Below, one piece after another: positions 1 to 8,051 of a stretch of 13,962 nt of DNA (positions are counted from its first letter, which is position 1; the number at the start of each line of letters is the position of its first letter). Origin of the DNA: Deltaproteobacteria bacterium (GTDB lineage: Bacteria > SAR324 > JACQKK01); assembly GCA_029879595.1 (NCBI GenBank), contig JAOUPZ010000037.1, positions 1 to 13,962 of the forward strand, read 5' to 3'. The notes beneath the pieces are model-generated. The model saw nothing but the letters and a program-made list of their open reading frames with translations. It did not search any database and was not told where the DNA came from. Made by a program: the position numbers and the translations under genes.

Positions 1-1119
1 GGGCCGTTCCACCTCCGGTCTGCCGGCGGACCGCATCTGCTCCACCACCTGCTTCACCTCCTGCGCCCGGTCCATCCGGGCGACCAGCAGGGCGTCATCG
101 GTATCAATGATCACCGTATTCTCCAGTCCCACCGCGGCGATGATCCTTTTGCCGCCCTGGATGAGGCAGTTTTCCGTGCCTTTCAGCACCACGTCCCCGC
201 TGACGGCATTCCCGGCGTTGTCTCTGGGACGACGGCGCTGAATTTCATCCCAGGTTCCCAGATCGCTCCAGTCCAGATCCGCCGGAATGACCATGAGGTG
301 GTCGGTTTTTTCCAGCACCAGGTAGTCCAGGGACTCCCGGGGCAGGCCCTCGTAAATCCGGGCCATGAGATCCTCGTCTAGCCAGGAATTGGCCCGCAGG
401 GTGGAATCATGGGCCTCGAACACCCCGATGGCCCCCGGGGCGAAGGTCTGGAATTCCTCAATCAGCGTGCGCGCCTTGAACATGAAAATTCCGGCGTTCC
501 AGACCGCTCGCCCCCCGGCCAGCAGTTTCTTGGCCTGGTCCAGGGGTGGCTTCTCGATGAACACCTCGACCCTGTACACCCCCGGCGCCATTTCGGCATC
601 GTAGCTGATATATCCCAGATTGGTGGCCGGATGGTCGGGCCGGACGCCCACAGCCGCCATGCCGCCATCCATCACGGCTTCCGCGGCCCGGGCCAGGGCC
701 TGATCGAAGGCCTTTTCCCGCCCGATGACCTGATCGGACCAGATGACCGCCAGCCGCGCCTCCGGGTCCAGATGGTACATCCGCAAGGCCCCCCACAGCA
801 CGGCAGGGGCGCTGTCCTTGCCCACCGGTTCAGCCAGCACATTGACCTCCGGATATCCGGGCAGGACCTCCCTGGCCTGGAGGGCCACCTGCCGGGCGTG
901 GGCCGCCCCGGTGACAATGTGTATGTTTTCCGCGGGGATGGTGCGCGACAGGCGCAGCAGGGTGCTTTGGAGCATGGAGTGACCGCTGCCGGAAAGGTCC
1001 AGCAGTTGTTTGGGCATGTTGGAACGGCTCAGGGGCCACAGACGGGTTCCCGACCCACCGGCCACAACCAGCCCGTACAACCCGCCAGATCCAGCTTTTC
1101 CGTTGCTTTTCTTGCCCAT
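1..1119 (-). CDS. manC: Mannose-1-phosphate guanylyltransferase (partial, 3' end beyond window edge)
   Basis: Transfers GMP from GTP to mannose-1-phosphate, giving GDP-mannose in the cytoplasm for surface polysaccharides. I read an open frame of about 373 codons to base 1 with no stop. The nucleotide-binding signature GGSGTRLWPLSRSNMPKQ lies at about residues 20-37, the FIEKP motif near 186-190, and the DWSDLGTWD segment near 282-290. Together these identify the GMP family. Two usual motifs differ: the PADH-type loop reads WSDQVI, and EPxGRNTAPA reads EPVGKDSAPA. Single-domain GMPs are about 350-370 residues, so the end may be just outside, but a C-terminal phosphomannose isomerase domain cannot be excluded. 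The ATG at 1119 is chosen; an in-frame GTG ten codons upstream is possible and neither has a strong ribosome site. A promoter lies at 1259-1288, giving a leader of about 130 nt. Confidence 0.9.
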   Translation of the reverse strand, partial: MGKKSNGKAGSGGLYGLVVAGGSGTRLWPLSRSNMPKQLLDLSGSGHSMLQSTLLRLSRTIPAENIHIVTGAAHARQVALQAREVLPGYPEVNVLAEPVGKDSAPAVLWGALRMYHLDPEARLAVIWSDQVIGREKAFDQALARAAEAVMDGGMAAVGVRPDHPATNLGYISYDAEMAPGVYRVEVFIEKPPLDQAKKLLAGGRAVWNAGIFMFKARTLIEEFQTFAPGAIGVFEAHDSTLRANSWLDEDLMARIYEGLPRESLDYLVLEKTDHLMVIPADLDWSDLGTWDEIQRRRPRDNAGNAVSGDVVLKGTENCLIQGGKRIIAAVGLENTVIIDTDDALLVARMDRAQEVKQVVEQMRSAGRPEVERP

Positions 1120-1485
1120 GGATTTCCATTCAATTATGGTCTTCGCCACAATGGAGCACACCGCCGGTCAGGCGGCTTTCTGTTCAGCCCGACCGGGCAG
1201 CACCCGTGTGTCCACTGATGATTCCCGCAGGGTTCATGCCCTCAGACATTGGTCTGTAATCATACAGGAAGAGCCCTGAAAAGGTCAAAGCCTGAGCCCG
1301 GAAAGGTGTATGCCCTTTCCCGGATGGAGTACCGGATATTACCGCCCTGCCAGGGAGAACTTGAATGGTGAACGACCGTAACACGGAAATACTGCCGGAT
1401 CTGCACGGCCTGCCCCCGGGGAAAAACCCGCAAACAGGCCGCAAGACTCAAATCCGCCCCCCAAACCAGACAGAAGCGAATGCGA
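1120..1485. other. Intergenic region between manC and the OMP-like gene
   Basis: No convincing gene is present. Apart from the manC promoter it contains two hairpins between the end of the gene at 1486 and that promoter. One is GGCCTG/CAGGCC at 1407-1412 and 1435-1440, with an inner CGGG/CCCG stem. The other is GGAAAGG/CCTTTCC at 1300-1306 and 1314-1320, extended outward by a bulged CC/GG. Either could end the transcript coming from 2475, but neither is followed by a U-tract in that direction, so I do not call a terminator. Confidence 0.5.
1259..1288 (-). promoter_or_regulatory. Sigma-70 type promoter for manC
   Basis: Read on the minus strand, TTGACC (1283-1288) is followed by an 18-nt spacer and TATGAT (1259-1264). 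Five of six bases match consensus in each box. Transcription would start near 1252, about 130 nt before the manC ATG. The leader contains a small GC hairpin (CCGCC/GGCGG, 1161-1175) with no clear role. Confidence 0.55.
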
Positions 1486-2475
1486 TCAAAAGAACTTGGT
1501 TATCGACAGGTTTTTGAAGTCCTGCTCCAGGCTGGTTTTCAACCCGACCACATCGACTTCACCGCTGGACTTGAATGACTGGAACTTGATATTCACGCCA
1601 TTTTCGAACGCATAGCCCAGACCGATGCTTTTTCCCTTTCCGCTGGCATTAAAGCCAGCAGTGCCATAAATGTCCCTGGCCTCACTGGAAACAGACCGGA
1701 AGCCCAGTTGCAGGCTGCCCATGATCAGAAATTCCAGCAGCAGAGAGTCCCGTTTCACCTCACCGCCCACCAGTTCGTTATCAAAGGCCTGATAATCCTC
1801 GGAGTCGTATTCAAGCAGCGCGATAAACGCACCCTTGAAAAAAGCGTCCGCCAAACCTACCCCCACCTGCCGGCCCTTGCGTTGTCCCTCCTGCTCAATC
1901 CCGGCATTAAAATCATGCTTGACCTGATCCACTGAGCTGGAAATGCCGAAATAGAAAGGCTGGCTGGCTATGCCGATTCCCATGACCCTTGTTTTGCCTT
2001 CCATGTTATTGAGGTCGCTGGCATGATTGGTTTTTTCACCCTTTACACCCAGGCACCAGGACTCCCCCCGGACCGCGAACAGACCGGCTGAGCTCTTGGC
2101 CTTGGTTTCCTCACCCTGGGGGCCATAGGTTTCGTCGCGCCCGGCCAGCTTCAGTCTGGCTGTCCCGGACATTCCCAGGTCCCAACCGGTGCTCTTATAA
2201 CTTGATTCATCGCCGTTTCCGTATCTGGACTGCCCCTTGTCTCCCGAAAGACTGAAGGCCACACTGCCCTTCTTGGCGACCACTCCCGGGTTGATGGGCA
2301 TTGCTGTTGACCTGTGCTGCACAAAGGGATAAATCGGGTCATACATATCCATGGCCATCATGGTCGTGGTGGCAATCTGCGCCTGGGCGACCGGGGTCAG
2401 CATCATCGCGGATGCGGCCAGCACAAAAGCTGACAGGATCATCGCGGGCCTATTAAAAAACCTGGAACGCATCAT
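1486..2475 (-). CDS. Secreted protein, probable outer-membrane beta-barrel, unknown family
   Basis: The product is 329 residues. Residues 1-32 form a signal peptide (charged MMRSRFFNR start, hydrophobic core, cleavage expected after PVAQA). The mature part alternates short polar and hydrophobic stretches separated by glycine- and charge-rich turns, as in transmembrane beta-strands, and the chain ends in aromatic residues (SITKFF), the usual C-terminal signal of outer-membrane proteins. There is one cysteine and no lipobox. I do not recognise the family. The frame stays open upstream to 2628, but the ATG at 2475 is preceded by AGGAG (2483-2487) with 7-nt spacing and begins the signal peptide exactly. 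It is transcribed divergently from the acyl-CoA carboxylase gene and appears monocistronic. A soluble periplasmic beta protein is the alternative. Confidence 0.7.
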   Translation of the reverse strand: MMRSRFFNRPAMILSAFVLAASAMMLTPVAQAQIATTTMMAMDMYDPIYPFVQHRSTAMPINPGVVAKKGSVAFSLSGDKGQSRYGNGDESSYKSTGWDLGMSGTARLKLAGRDETYGPQGEETKAKSSAGLFAVRGESWCLGVKGEKTNHASDLNNMEGKTRVMGIGIASQPFYFGISSSVDQVKHDFNAGIEQEGQRKGRQVGVGLADAFFKGAFIALLEYDSEDYQAFDNELVGGEVKRDSLLLEFLIMGSLQLGFRSVSSEARDIYGTAGFNASGKGKSIGLGYAFENGVNIKFQSFKSSGEVDVVGLKTSLEQDFKNLSITKFF

Positions 2476-2746
2476 TGTTTTTCTCCTGGGAAAACATGAT
2501 CGGACATAGTGCGTTTCACCCTTTTTTTTTAATAGCCCAGAAAAGGGCCGGTTAGATCCAGTATATGCAAATACGCTTCCAAAAGCGATTTCCGGCAATT
2601 CAGAAAAATCCGTTGGCAAACAGCACACCCCGCCCGCCCCCGGAAGGGGGTTATTTTCCGGCTTGCCAGCAGAGCGCGCTTGCCGCAGGATTTGTTTTGA
2701 GAAGTATGTTCATTGCCAGAGCTTTTTCAAAGGAGACCTCCCACCC
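2476..2746. other. Divergent intergenic region with a T9/A9 tract
   Basis: This 271-bp region should hold the promoters of both the OMP-like gene (leftward) and the carboxylase gene (rightward), but I found no pair of boxes good enough to report. It contains a run of nine T (2522-2530; nine A in the sense of the OMP-like gene) about 47 nt before that gene's ATG, a GCCC-AGAAAA-GGGC inverted repeat beside it (2535-2548), and the hairpin listed separately at 2637-2657. Confidence 0.5.
2637..2657 (+). terminator. Possible short GC hairpin plus T-rich tail upstream of the carboxylase gene
   Basis: CCCCC (2637-2641) and GGGGG (2646-2650) pair around a GGAA tetraloop of GNRA type and are followed directly by TTATTTT. 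The stem has only five pairs. No rightward gene precedes it, so it might insulate the carboxylase gene from upstream transcription, or act in its leader if the promoter lies further left. Confidence 0.3.
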
Positions 2747-4777
2747 ATGGCCCGCCGACTGGAAACCCTGCTGATCGCCAACCGGGGCGAGATCGCCCGG
2801 CGGATCATCCGCACCTGCCGGGCCATGGGAATCCGCCCGGTGGCCGTGTATTCCGATGCCGACCGCGACCTGCCCCATGTCCGGGAGGCTGACCAGGCCT
2901 TTCGGCTGGGGGCGGGCCCGGCGGATGAATCATACCTGAACATGGAGCGACTGCTGAAAGCGGCCCGGGATGGCGGCGCCGACGCGGTGCACCCCGGATA
3001 TGGATTCCTGGCGGAAAACCCGGCCTTCAGCGCCGCCTGCACACAGGCAGGGCTGATATTCGTGGGGCCGCCACCGGGGGTGATGGAGGCCATGGGAGAC
3101 AAGGCCCGGGCCAAGAGGCTCATGGAGTCCGCCGGGGTTCCCGTGCTGCCCGGCGTGGAGCTTTTCGGCGATGACGACGGCCGGTCACACCCGGCAAACC
3201 TGGCCAGTGAGGCTGAACGGATCGGATATCCGCTGCTGCTGAAGGCACAGGCCGGCGGGGGCGGACGGGGCATCAGGCTGGTGCGAAAGCCGGAGGAGCT
3301 GCCGGAAGCCTTTGCCTCGGCGCGCCGCGAGGCCCTGGGTTCCTTCGCCGATGGCCGGATCATGCTGGAGAAATACCTGGAAAATCCCCGCCATGTGGAG
3401 TTTCAGATTTTCCGTGACGAACAGGGGCACACCCTGCACCTGTTTGAACGGGAATGCTCCATCCAGCGGCGGCATCAGAAGCTGGTCGAGGAAAGCCCCA
3501 GCCCCGCGCTGGGCTTGCCGGGCAAACCGGGCCGGCGCGAGGAAATGTCGGAGGCCGCCCTGCTCGCGGCCCGGACGGCAGACTATGTGGGGGCCGGCAC
3601 GGTGGAGTTCCTGCTCGATCAGGGGGGACGGTTCTACTTTCTGGAGATGAATACCCGCCTGCAGGTGGAGCATCCCGTTACCGAGGAGTTGCTGGGGCTG
3701 GATCTCGTCCGGCTCCAGCTGGAAATCGCGCAGGGGCTGCCCCTGGCCATCCGGCAGGAGGAACTGGTGCCGCAGGGCCACGCCATCGAATGCCGCCTGA
3801 ACGCGGAGGATCCCTTCCGGGGATTTCTGCCCGGCACCGGCACCCTGCTGGCCCTGGAAACCCCTGCCGGGCCAAACTTGCGTACCGATGCCGGTTATGA
3901 GGCCGGCAATCTGGTGGGAAGCCACTATGACTCCCTGCTGGCCAAGTTGATCGTGCACGGGGAAAACAGAAGCGAGGCCCTGCGGCTGATGGGAGACCTG
4001 CTGCGCGCTACCAGGGTGGCGGGAGTGTGTACCAATCTGTCCTATCTGGCGGCCATTGTGGGGAGCGCCGACTTTTCCCGCGGGGAGTATCACACGGGAT
4101 TTATCGGGCTGCACGAGGCGGAGCTTACCGGAGAAGTCCTGGATGAGGGATTGAGGAATCAGGCGTTGCTGGCCCTGGCCGGGCTTACTGCCCACGGTAT
4201 GATGGCCGGGCAGCCGCCCCTGCTGCGCCCGGAGACGGCCATCCCCGGAGTGGAGCCGCTGACCGGGCGGCTGCAGTGCCGGATAAGACTGGGCGATGAG
4301 ACCATCCTGGCGGACTGGCGCGTATATCCACGGCAGGGGGGGCTGCTGGTCCGCGCCGAGTGGGATGGGCGGGAGCGCGAGGCGGTGTTCATTGGGCAGG
4401 GCGCCTGCGCCGCCACGCTGGAAACCGGCGGGCTGGTGCTGCCGCTGTGGTGGAAGATGGCCGGAGATGAATGCTGGCTGGACATTGACGGCCGGCATCT
4501 GCACCTGCGGATTGAAGACCCGGCCAACGAAGCGGAACGGACCGGAGACGACGAGGCGGCCCAGAAGCTGCGGGCACCTCTGCCGGGCCGGATTACAAAG
4601 GTGGCCGCTGAGGTGGATGACAGGGTGTCCAAGGGGCAGGTGCTGCTGGTGCTGGAGGCCATGAAGATGGAACACTCCATTACCGCTCCCTTCGCGGGCC
4701 GGCTGGTCTCGCTGCCCTTCAGGGAAGGGGCACAGGTGGAACGGGACGACCAGCTGGCCGAGATTGAAGCCGAATAG
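2747..4777 (+). CDS. Biotin-dependent acyl-CoA carboxylase alpha subunit (methylcrotonyl-CoA carboxylase type)
   Basis: The 676-residue protein carries a biotin carboxylase and a biotin carrier domain, so it carboxylates its own biotin with ATP and bicarbonate for a separate carboxyltransferase. The ATP-grasp glycine loop KAQAGGGGRGIRLV is at 166-179. EMNTRLQVEHPVTE is at 300-313, where R304 matches the E. coli AccC catalytic R292, and HAIECRLNAEDP places R350 at the R338 position. The carrier motif EAMKMEH puts the biotinyl-lysine at K640, 36 residues from the end as is normal. Size and C-terminal sequence fit MCC/PCC-type alpha subunits, not stand-alone AccC (about 450 residues). The acyl-CoA substrate cannot be read from this subunit. 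ATG 2747 has AAGGAG at 2730-2735; the frame is open further upstream only through a TTG. No beta subunit or acyl-CoA gene is adjacent. It converges on the next gene with a 9-bp gap. Confidence 0.9.
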   Translation: MARRLETLLIANRGEIARRIIRTCRAMGIRPVAVYSDADRDLPHVREADQAFRLGAGPADESYLNMERLLKAARDGGADAVHPGYGFLAENPAFSAACTQAGLIFVGPPPGVMEAMGDKARAKRLMESAGVPVLPGVELFGDDDGRSHPANLASEAERIGYPLLLKAQAGGGGRGIRLVRKPEELPEAFASARREALGSFADGRIMLEKYLENPRHVEFQIFRDEQGHTLHLFERECSIQRRHQKLVEESPSPALGLPGKPGRREEMSEAALLAARTADYVGAGTVEFLLDQGGRFYFLEMNTRLQVEHPVTEELLGLDLVRLQLEIAQGLPLAIRQEELVPQGHAIECRLNAEDPFRGFLPGTGTLLALETPAGPNLRTDAGYEAGNLVGSHYDSLLAKLIVHGENRSEALRLMGDLLRATRVAGVCTNLSYLAAIVGSADFSRGEYHTGFIGLHEAELTGEVLDEGLRNQALLALAGLTAHGMMAGQPPLLRPETAIPGVEPLTGRLQCRIRLGDETILADWRVYPRQGGLLVRAEWDGREREAVFIGQGACAATLETGGLVLPLWWKMAGDECWLDIDGRHLHLRIEDPANEAERTGDDEAAQKLRAPLPGRITKVAAEVDDRVSKGQVLLVLEAMKMEHSITAPFAGRLVSLPFREGAQVERDDQLAEIEAE

Positions 4778-4786
4778 CGCCGGCCC

Positions 4787-7039
4787 TCAGGGGTGCAGGC
4801 GCTGAATCTCGTTGTTGCGGATCTGGAAGAACATGGACTCCTTTTCCGACTCCCCCCGCTCGTTGAAGGAAGTCATTCCGGTCACGCCGGGAAAGGGCTT
4901 CATGCTCCGCAGGGCCAGCGCCAGGGCTTCCCGGCTGGTATTGCCCGGACGGGCGGCCAGGTCCATCAGCAAAAGAGCGGTGTCATAACCCAGGGCCGTG
5001 TAATAGGTGGGAGTACGGTAGCCCCCCCGGTGACCGAAGAATGACCGGTGCAGCGAGTTGAACTGGTTCACCCTGGGGTTGGTGTTGGTGCGGTCAAAGG
5101 CATCCACGAACACCGCTCCTTCCAGCTTGGTGTCCCCGGCCACGATAACCGAGTCGTCGTTCCAAAAGCGGCTTCCCAGCAACTGCACGTTCTCCGCGTC
5201 CACCGTGACCGGATAGGGCGCGATAAGCTGCAGGTCCTCCAGCCCTACCGGCCCGCTGGGGATAAACAGGGCATCGAAATCCACAATGGGGTCGGGGGAG
5301 GAATCCCCCACAGCTTCCTGCAATTCCAGGTCAAAAGCTTCCAGGGGGCGGTTCAGACCGGTGAACTCCTCGAATATCTTCTTGAAGCTCACCACGCTCC
5401 AGCTGCTGTTGTTGCGTTGATAGGCGGGCGAAAACCCCGAGGCCGCCACCACCGTTCCTCCCCGGGCCTGCACGCGGTTCCAGAACAGGTTCATCATGAA
5501 GCTGCCGTAGCTGTCCTGGGGATACAACACGGCAAACCGGCTGACATGCAGATAGTCCATGGCATAGCGGACAAGATCATCCACCTCGTCCTCCTGGCTC
5601 ATGGAGTGGCGGAAGGCATAGCGGGGGTTTTCCGGCAGTTCCAGTGAAACGGAAAGGCTTATCAGGGGCACCTCCAGATCCTCGGCCAGGGACACCGCCA
5701 TCTCCGATTCATCCCGGGCAATGGGTCCGATAATCGCCACCACCTGCTCCTCCTTCACCAGCTCATCCAGCATGCGCTCGGTGAGCCGGGGGCTGTTGGC
5801 CGTATCGCGCACCACCAGTTCAAACCCTCTTTTGGGCTGGCTCCCGGAGTTTTCCGGCATCTGCCTGATGTCCATCTGAACCGGAATATCCATCCACCTG
5901 AGCCGGCCCAGCTTCCGGTTGGCCTCCTCCCGTGAGCCCGCCTGAGACCGGCCCTGCTCGCGGCTCTGGACAAACTGCACGGCCAGCCGCAGCCCGTCCA
6001 GCACTTCATTGGCCAGCTCCCGCAGAAAGCGGCTGGAGCTCCCCAGGGGCAGCAGCACTCCCAGCCGGCGCGGCCTGGTGGCCAGGCGCTCTCTGATGTC
6101 GTAACGGCTGTCGGTAATGAACTTTACGGTTTCCGGATCGTCGCCCTGCTCCTGCTCCAGGGTTCCCAGGGAAAGCAGGGCCTCCTCGTACTTGCCGGAA
6201 TTGATAAGCGCCCGGGTTTTGATCTGAAGCGCCTTTTTGGAAAGCCACCCCACCGATCCATGACGTTCCAGGAACTTATCCACGCCCTGGATGTCTCCGC
6301 TGCCCTCCAGCAGGTCCATCACCTCCTCGGGCCGGGTCTGCACATTCGCCCCGCCCAGCATCAGTTCCGCCATGAGATGTTCCGCCGCCGCCAGAAACTC
6401 CCCCTTCTTCACCGCCGAGGCCCCCTGAAGGCGCAGAAAGTCCCGCCTCTGCCATTCCGGCAGGACTCCCAGAGCCTGCTCATCGAAGAAGAATGACTCC
6501 ACCAGCGACTTGCCCTGTTCAAAGCGGGCCCGGTTGTAGAAATAGAAGGCCAGGGGAAAGAAATCAGAATCAGGGTAGGTCTCCACAAAGCCCTCTGCCA
6601 TGCGCTCCAGTTCCTCGGAGGGAACTACCCTTTCCGCCGCCCGGATGAGGTGCGCCTGATACTCGTGCTTAAGGGCCGGCATATCGCGGCCTTCATCCCA
6701 GGCCCGCGCCAGTTCATCCTCCATGCGCGCCTTGAGGGGCACATACACGCGGTGACCGTTGCCGCGGCCCACCTCCTGGAAAAGCTCCTTCAGATCCGCC
6801 TGGTACCAGCGTTCCAGCTCCTGGCTTTCCATGGTCTCTGCAACCGGGCTGCCTTCTACCACGGGAATATTCCGGCTCAGGATGCTCTGCCCATGGGCCG
6901 GCCCTGCCCCCAGGGGGGCCAGGAACGCCGGAATGACAACCAGAGTAAGGGCCGCCACAAACCGCCCGGAGCGCACTCCGCCGGACAACCCCGCACGGGG
7001 CCTTGGCTTGGCACAAACTGTCTTTTCCCATGCGCTCAT
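4787..7039 (-). CDS. LpoA-like penicillin-binding protein activator / periplasmic ligand-binding-fold protein
   Basis: The 750-residue protein has a long N-terminus with a hydrophobic segment (about 28-45) and probable signal peptidase I cleavage near GPAHG-QS (about 50). A helical, repeat-like region follows to about residue 315 (for example the KYEEALLSL stretch). A type I periplasmic binding fold starts at RRLGVLLPLGSS (about 322) and runs to the end, with the IIGPIARDES and PLISLSVS segments expected of that family. This order is the LpoA arrangement; E. coli LpoA activates the peptidoglycan synthase PBP1A from the outer membrane. Here there is no lipobox cysteine, so the protein is probably soluble or signal-anchored. 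About 45 extra residues interrupt the start of the binding fold (about 357-403). ATG 7039 lies 7 nt after the SurA-like stop; an in-frame ATG 14 codons upstream would overlap that gene. It is the last gene of the envelope operon. An amino-acid-binding role is the alternative. Confidence 0.75.
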   Translation of the reverse strand: MSAWEKTVCAKPRPRAGLSGGVRSGRFVAALTLVVIPAFLAPLGAGPAHGQSILSRNIPVVEGSPVAETMESQELERWYQADLKELFQEVGRGNGHRVYVPLKARMEDELARAWDEGRDMPALKHEYQAHLIRAAERVVPSEELERMAEGFVETYPDSDFFPLAFYFYNRARFEQGKSLVESFFFDEQALGVLPEWQRRDFLRLQGASAVKKGEFLAAAEHLMAELMLGGANVQTRPEEVMDLLEGSGDIQGVDKFLERHGSVGWLSKKALQIKTRALINSGKYEEALLSLGTLEQEQGDDPETVKFITDSRYDIRERLATRPRRLGVLLPLGSSSRFLRELANEVLDGLRLAVQFVQSREQGRSQAGSREEANRKLGRLRWMDIPVQMDIRQMPENSGSQPKRGFELVVRDTANSPRLTERMLDELVKEEQVVAIIGPIARDESEMAVSLAEDLEVPLISLSVSLELPENPRYAFRHSMSQEDEVDDLVRYAMDYLHVSRFAVLYPQDSYGSFMMNLFWNRVQARGGTVVAASGFSPAYQRNNSSWSVVSFKKIFEEFTGLNRPLEAFDLELQEAVGDSSPDPIVDFDALFIPSGPVGLEDLQLIAPYPVTVDAENVQLLGSRFWNDDSVIVAGDTKLEGAVFVDAFDRTNTNPRVNQFNSLHRSFFGHRGGYRTPTYYTALGYDTALLLMDLAARPGNTSREALALALRSMKPFPGVTGMTSFNERGESEKESMFFQIRNNEIQRLHP

Positions 7040-7046
7040 ACGGTTC

Positions 7047-8051
7047 TCAAAATTTTTCACCGGGGTTGAATACCCGGACATCGGCCTTGGCCCGCAGTCC
7101 TTCCAGGAAGGCTTTGAGCCTTTTTTCCCGTTCCGCCTGATAGACCCGGCCATACAGGGCCTCCTTGTTGGCCTCATCCAGCTTTTCGCAGTTCATCCGC
7201 CCCTTGCGGCGTTCTGAAAACACCTTTATCAGGTGAAAGCCGAATTCCGTGCTGACAGGCTCGCTGAGCTGCCCCGCTGAAAGAGAAAACGCCTTGTCCT
7301 CGAAATCCTTCACGAACTGCCCCCGGCTGATGAAACCCAGCCGTCCCTTGTTTGAGCGGGCGCTGGGGTCTTCGGATTCCTTCTGGGCCACCTGCTCAAA
7401 ATCGGCCCCCTTGAGCAGTCGGGAGCGGATATCCTTGATCTTGTCGAAGGCCTTGTCAGAGTGCCCCCGGACCAGAATGTGCCCCACTTCCACTTCCTTC
7501 TCGTCTTGGCCGCCCTCACTGCAAAGCCGGGAAATCTGCTGGGGGCTGACGTATATCTTGGAATCCACCTCGCTCTCCAGGACCCGGCGCCGCAGCATGT
7601 CCTTGAGCACGAAGTTCTTCATCTGCTCCTCGGTATACACACTTTCCATCCCCGGGTCGCGGCGCAGGATATTTTCCACCCTTTCGTCCAGTACGCTGTC
7701 CGACACCTCTATGTTCAGGGTCTCCGCATGGGCCTCCACGAGCAGATCCTCGATGAGCTGCTCAATGATCTGCTTTTCCATGGCGATCAGTTCCTGCTCC
7801 AGCTTATCGCCGGAATAGCGCGACTTCAGCTCCCGGGCCTGCAGGGAACGGAATTCCTCCACCTCTCTGTGGGTTAGCACTTTGTCGTTCACGGCTATAC
7901 GCACCTGGTCCAGCAGGATTCTTTCTGCGGCCCCCGCCTCAAGACAGGCCAGGGACAGCAGAACGGCCAGCAAGGCAATAGGCCTGAACAGCCGCGCCAA
8001 CACGCCGGGGCGGGGCCTTATCGGCTGCCGTGGTATGAACCGGACGCTCAT
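7047..8051 (-). CDS. SurA-like periplasmic peptidyl-prolyl isomerase (PpiC/parvulin type)
   Basis: The 334-residue protein would assist folding of exported and outer-membrane proteins. A signal peptide spans about residues 1-42 (RPIALLAVLLSLACLEAGAAE). A SurA-type N-terminal helical chaperone domain follows (about 45-170, beginning with ILLDQVRIAVNDKVLTHREV). A single parvulin domain is at about 187-282, with the markers VGHILVRG, ADFEQVA, GRLGFISRGQFVKDFEDKAF and FGFHLIKV. A C-terminal helix completes it. E. coli SurA has two parvulin domains, this protein one, as in many non-enteric homologues. The ATG at 8051 overlaps the upstream stop by one base (TGATG) and has AGGAGG at 8059-8064 with 7-nt spacing, which indicates translational coupling. 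A TTG one codon upstream is a weaker alternative. A cysteine in the hydrophobic segment (C36) has a poor lipobox, so lipidation is unlikely. Confidence 0.88.
   Translation of the reverse strand: MSVRFIPRQPIRPRPGVLARLFRPIALLAVLLSLACLEAGAAERILLDQVRIAVNDKVLTHREVEEFRSLQARELKSRYSGDKLEQELIAMEKQIIEQLIEDLLVEAHAETLNIEVSDSVLDERVENILRRDPGMESVYTEEQMKNFVLKDMLRRRVLESEVDSKIYVSPQQISRLCSEGGQDEKEVEVGHILVRGHSDKAFDKIKDIRSRLLKGADFEQVAQKESEDPSARSNKGRLGFISRGQFVKDFEDKAFSLSAGQLSEPVSTEFGFHLIKVFSERRKGRMNCEKLDEANKEALYGRVYQAEREKRLKAFLEGLRAKADVRVFNPGEKF

Noticed and set aside
409..1218. Open frame of 269 codons on the plus strand across manC
   Set aside because: It is a shadow of the guanylyltransferase, whose minus-strand reading has all family motifs.
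1341..1355. 15-base sequence ACCGCCCTGCCAGGG repeated in inverse orientation at 11883-11897
   Set aside because: It is near-palindromic and GC-rich, and a single 15-base match in 14 kb of this composition is not far from chance.
1184..1444. 86-codon minus-strand frame between manC and the OMP-like gene
   Set aside because: It overlaps the manC promoter, lacks a ribosome site, and its product has no plausible features.
2680..2710. Promoter for the carboxylase gene, TTGCCG ... TATGTT
   Set aside because: Spacer of 19 nt and two imperfect boxes; not distinguishable from background.
3185..4675. Open frame of 496 codons on the minus strand opposite the carboxylase gene
   Set aside because: Its product is Gln/Pro/Gly/His-rich with no family features, and the opposite strand encodes a complete, motif-rich carboxylase; long antisense frames are common in GC-rich DNA.
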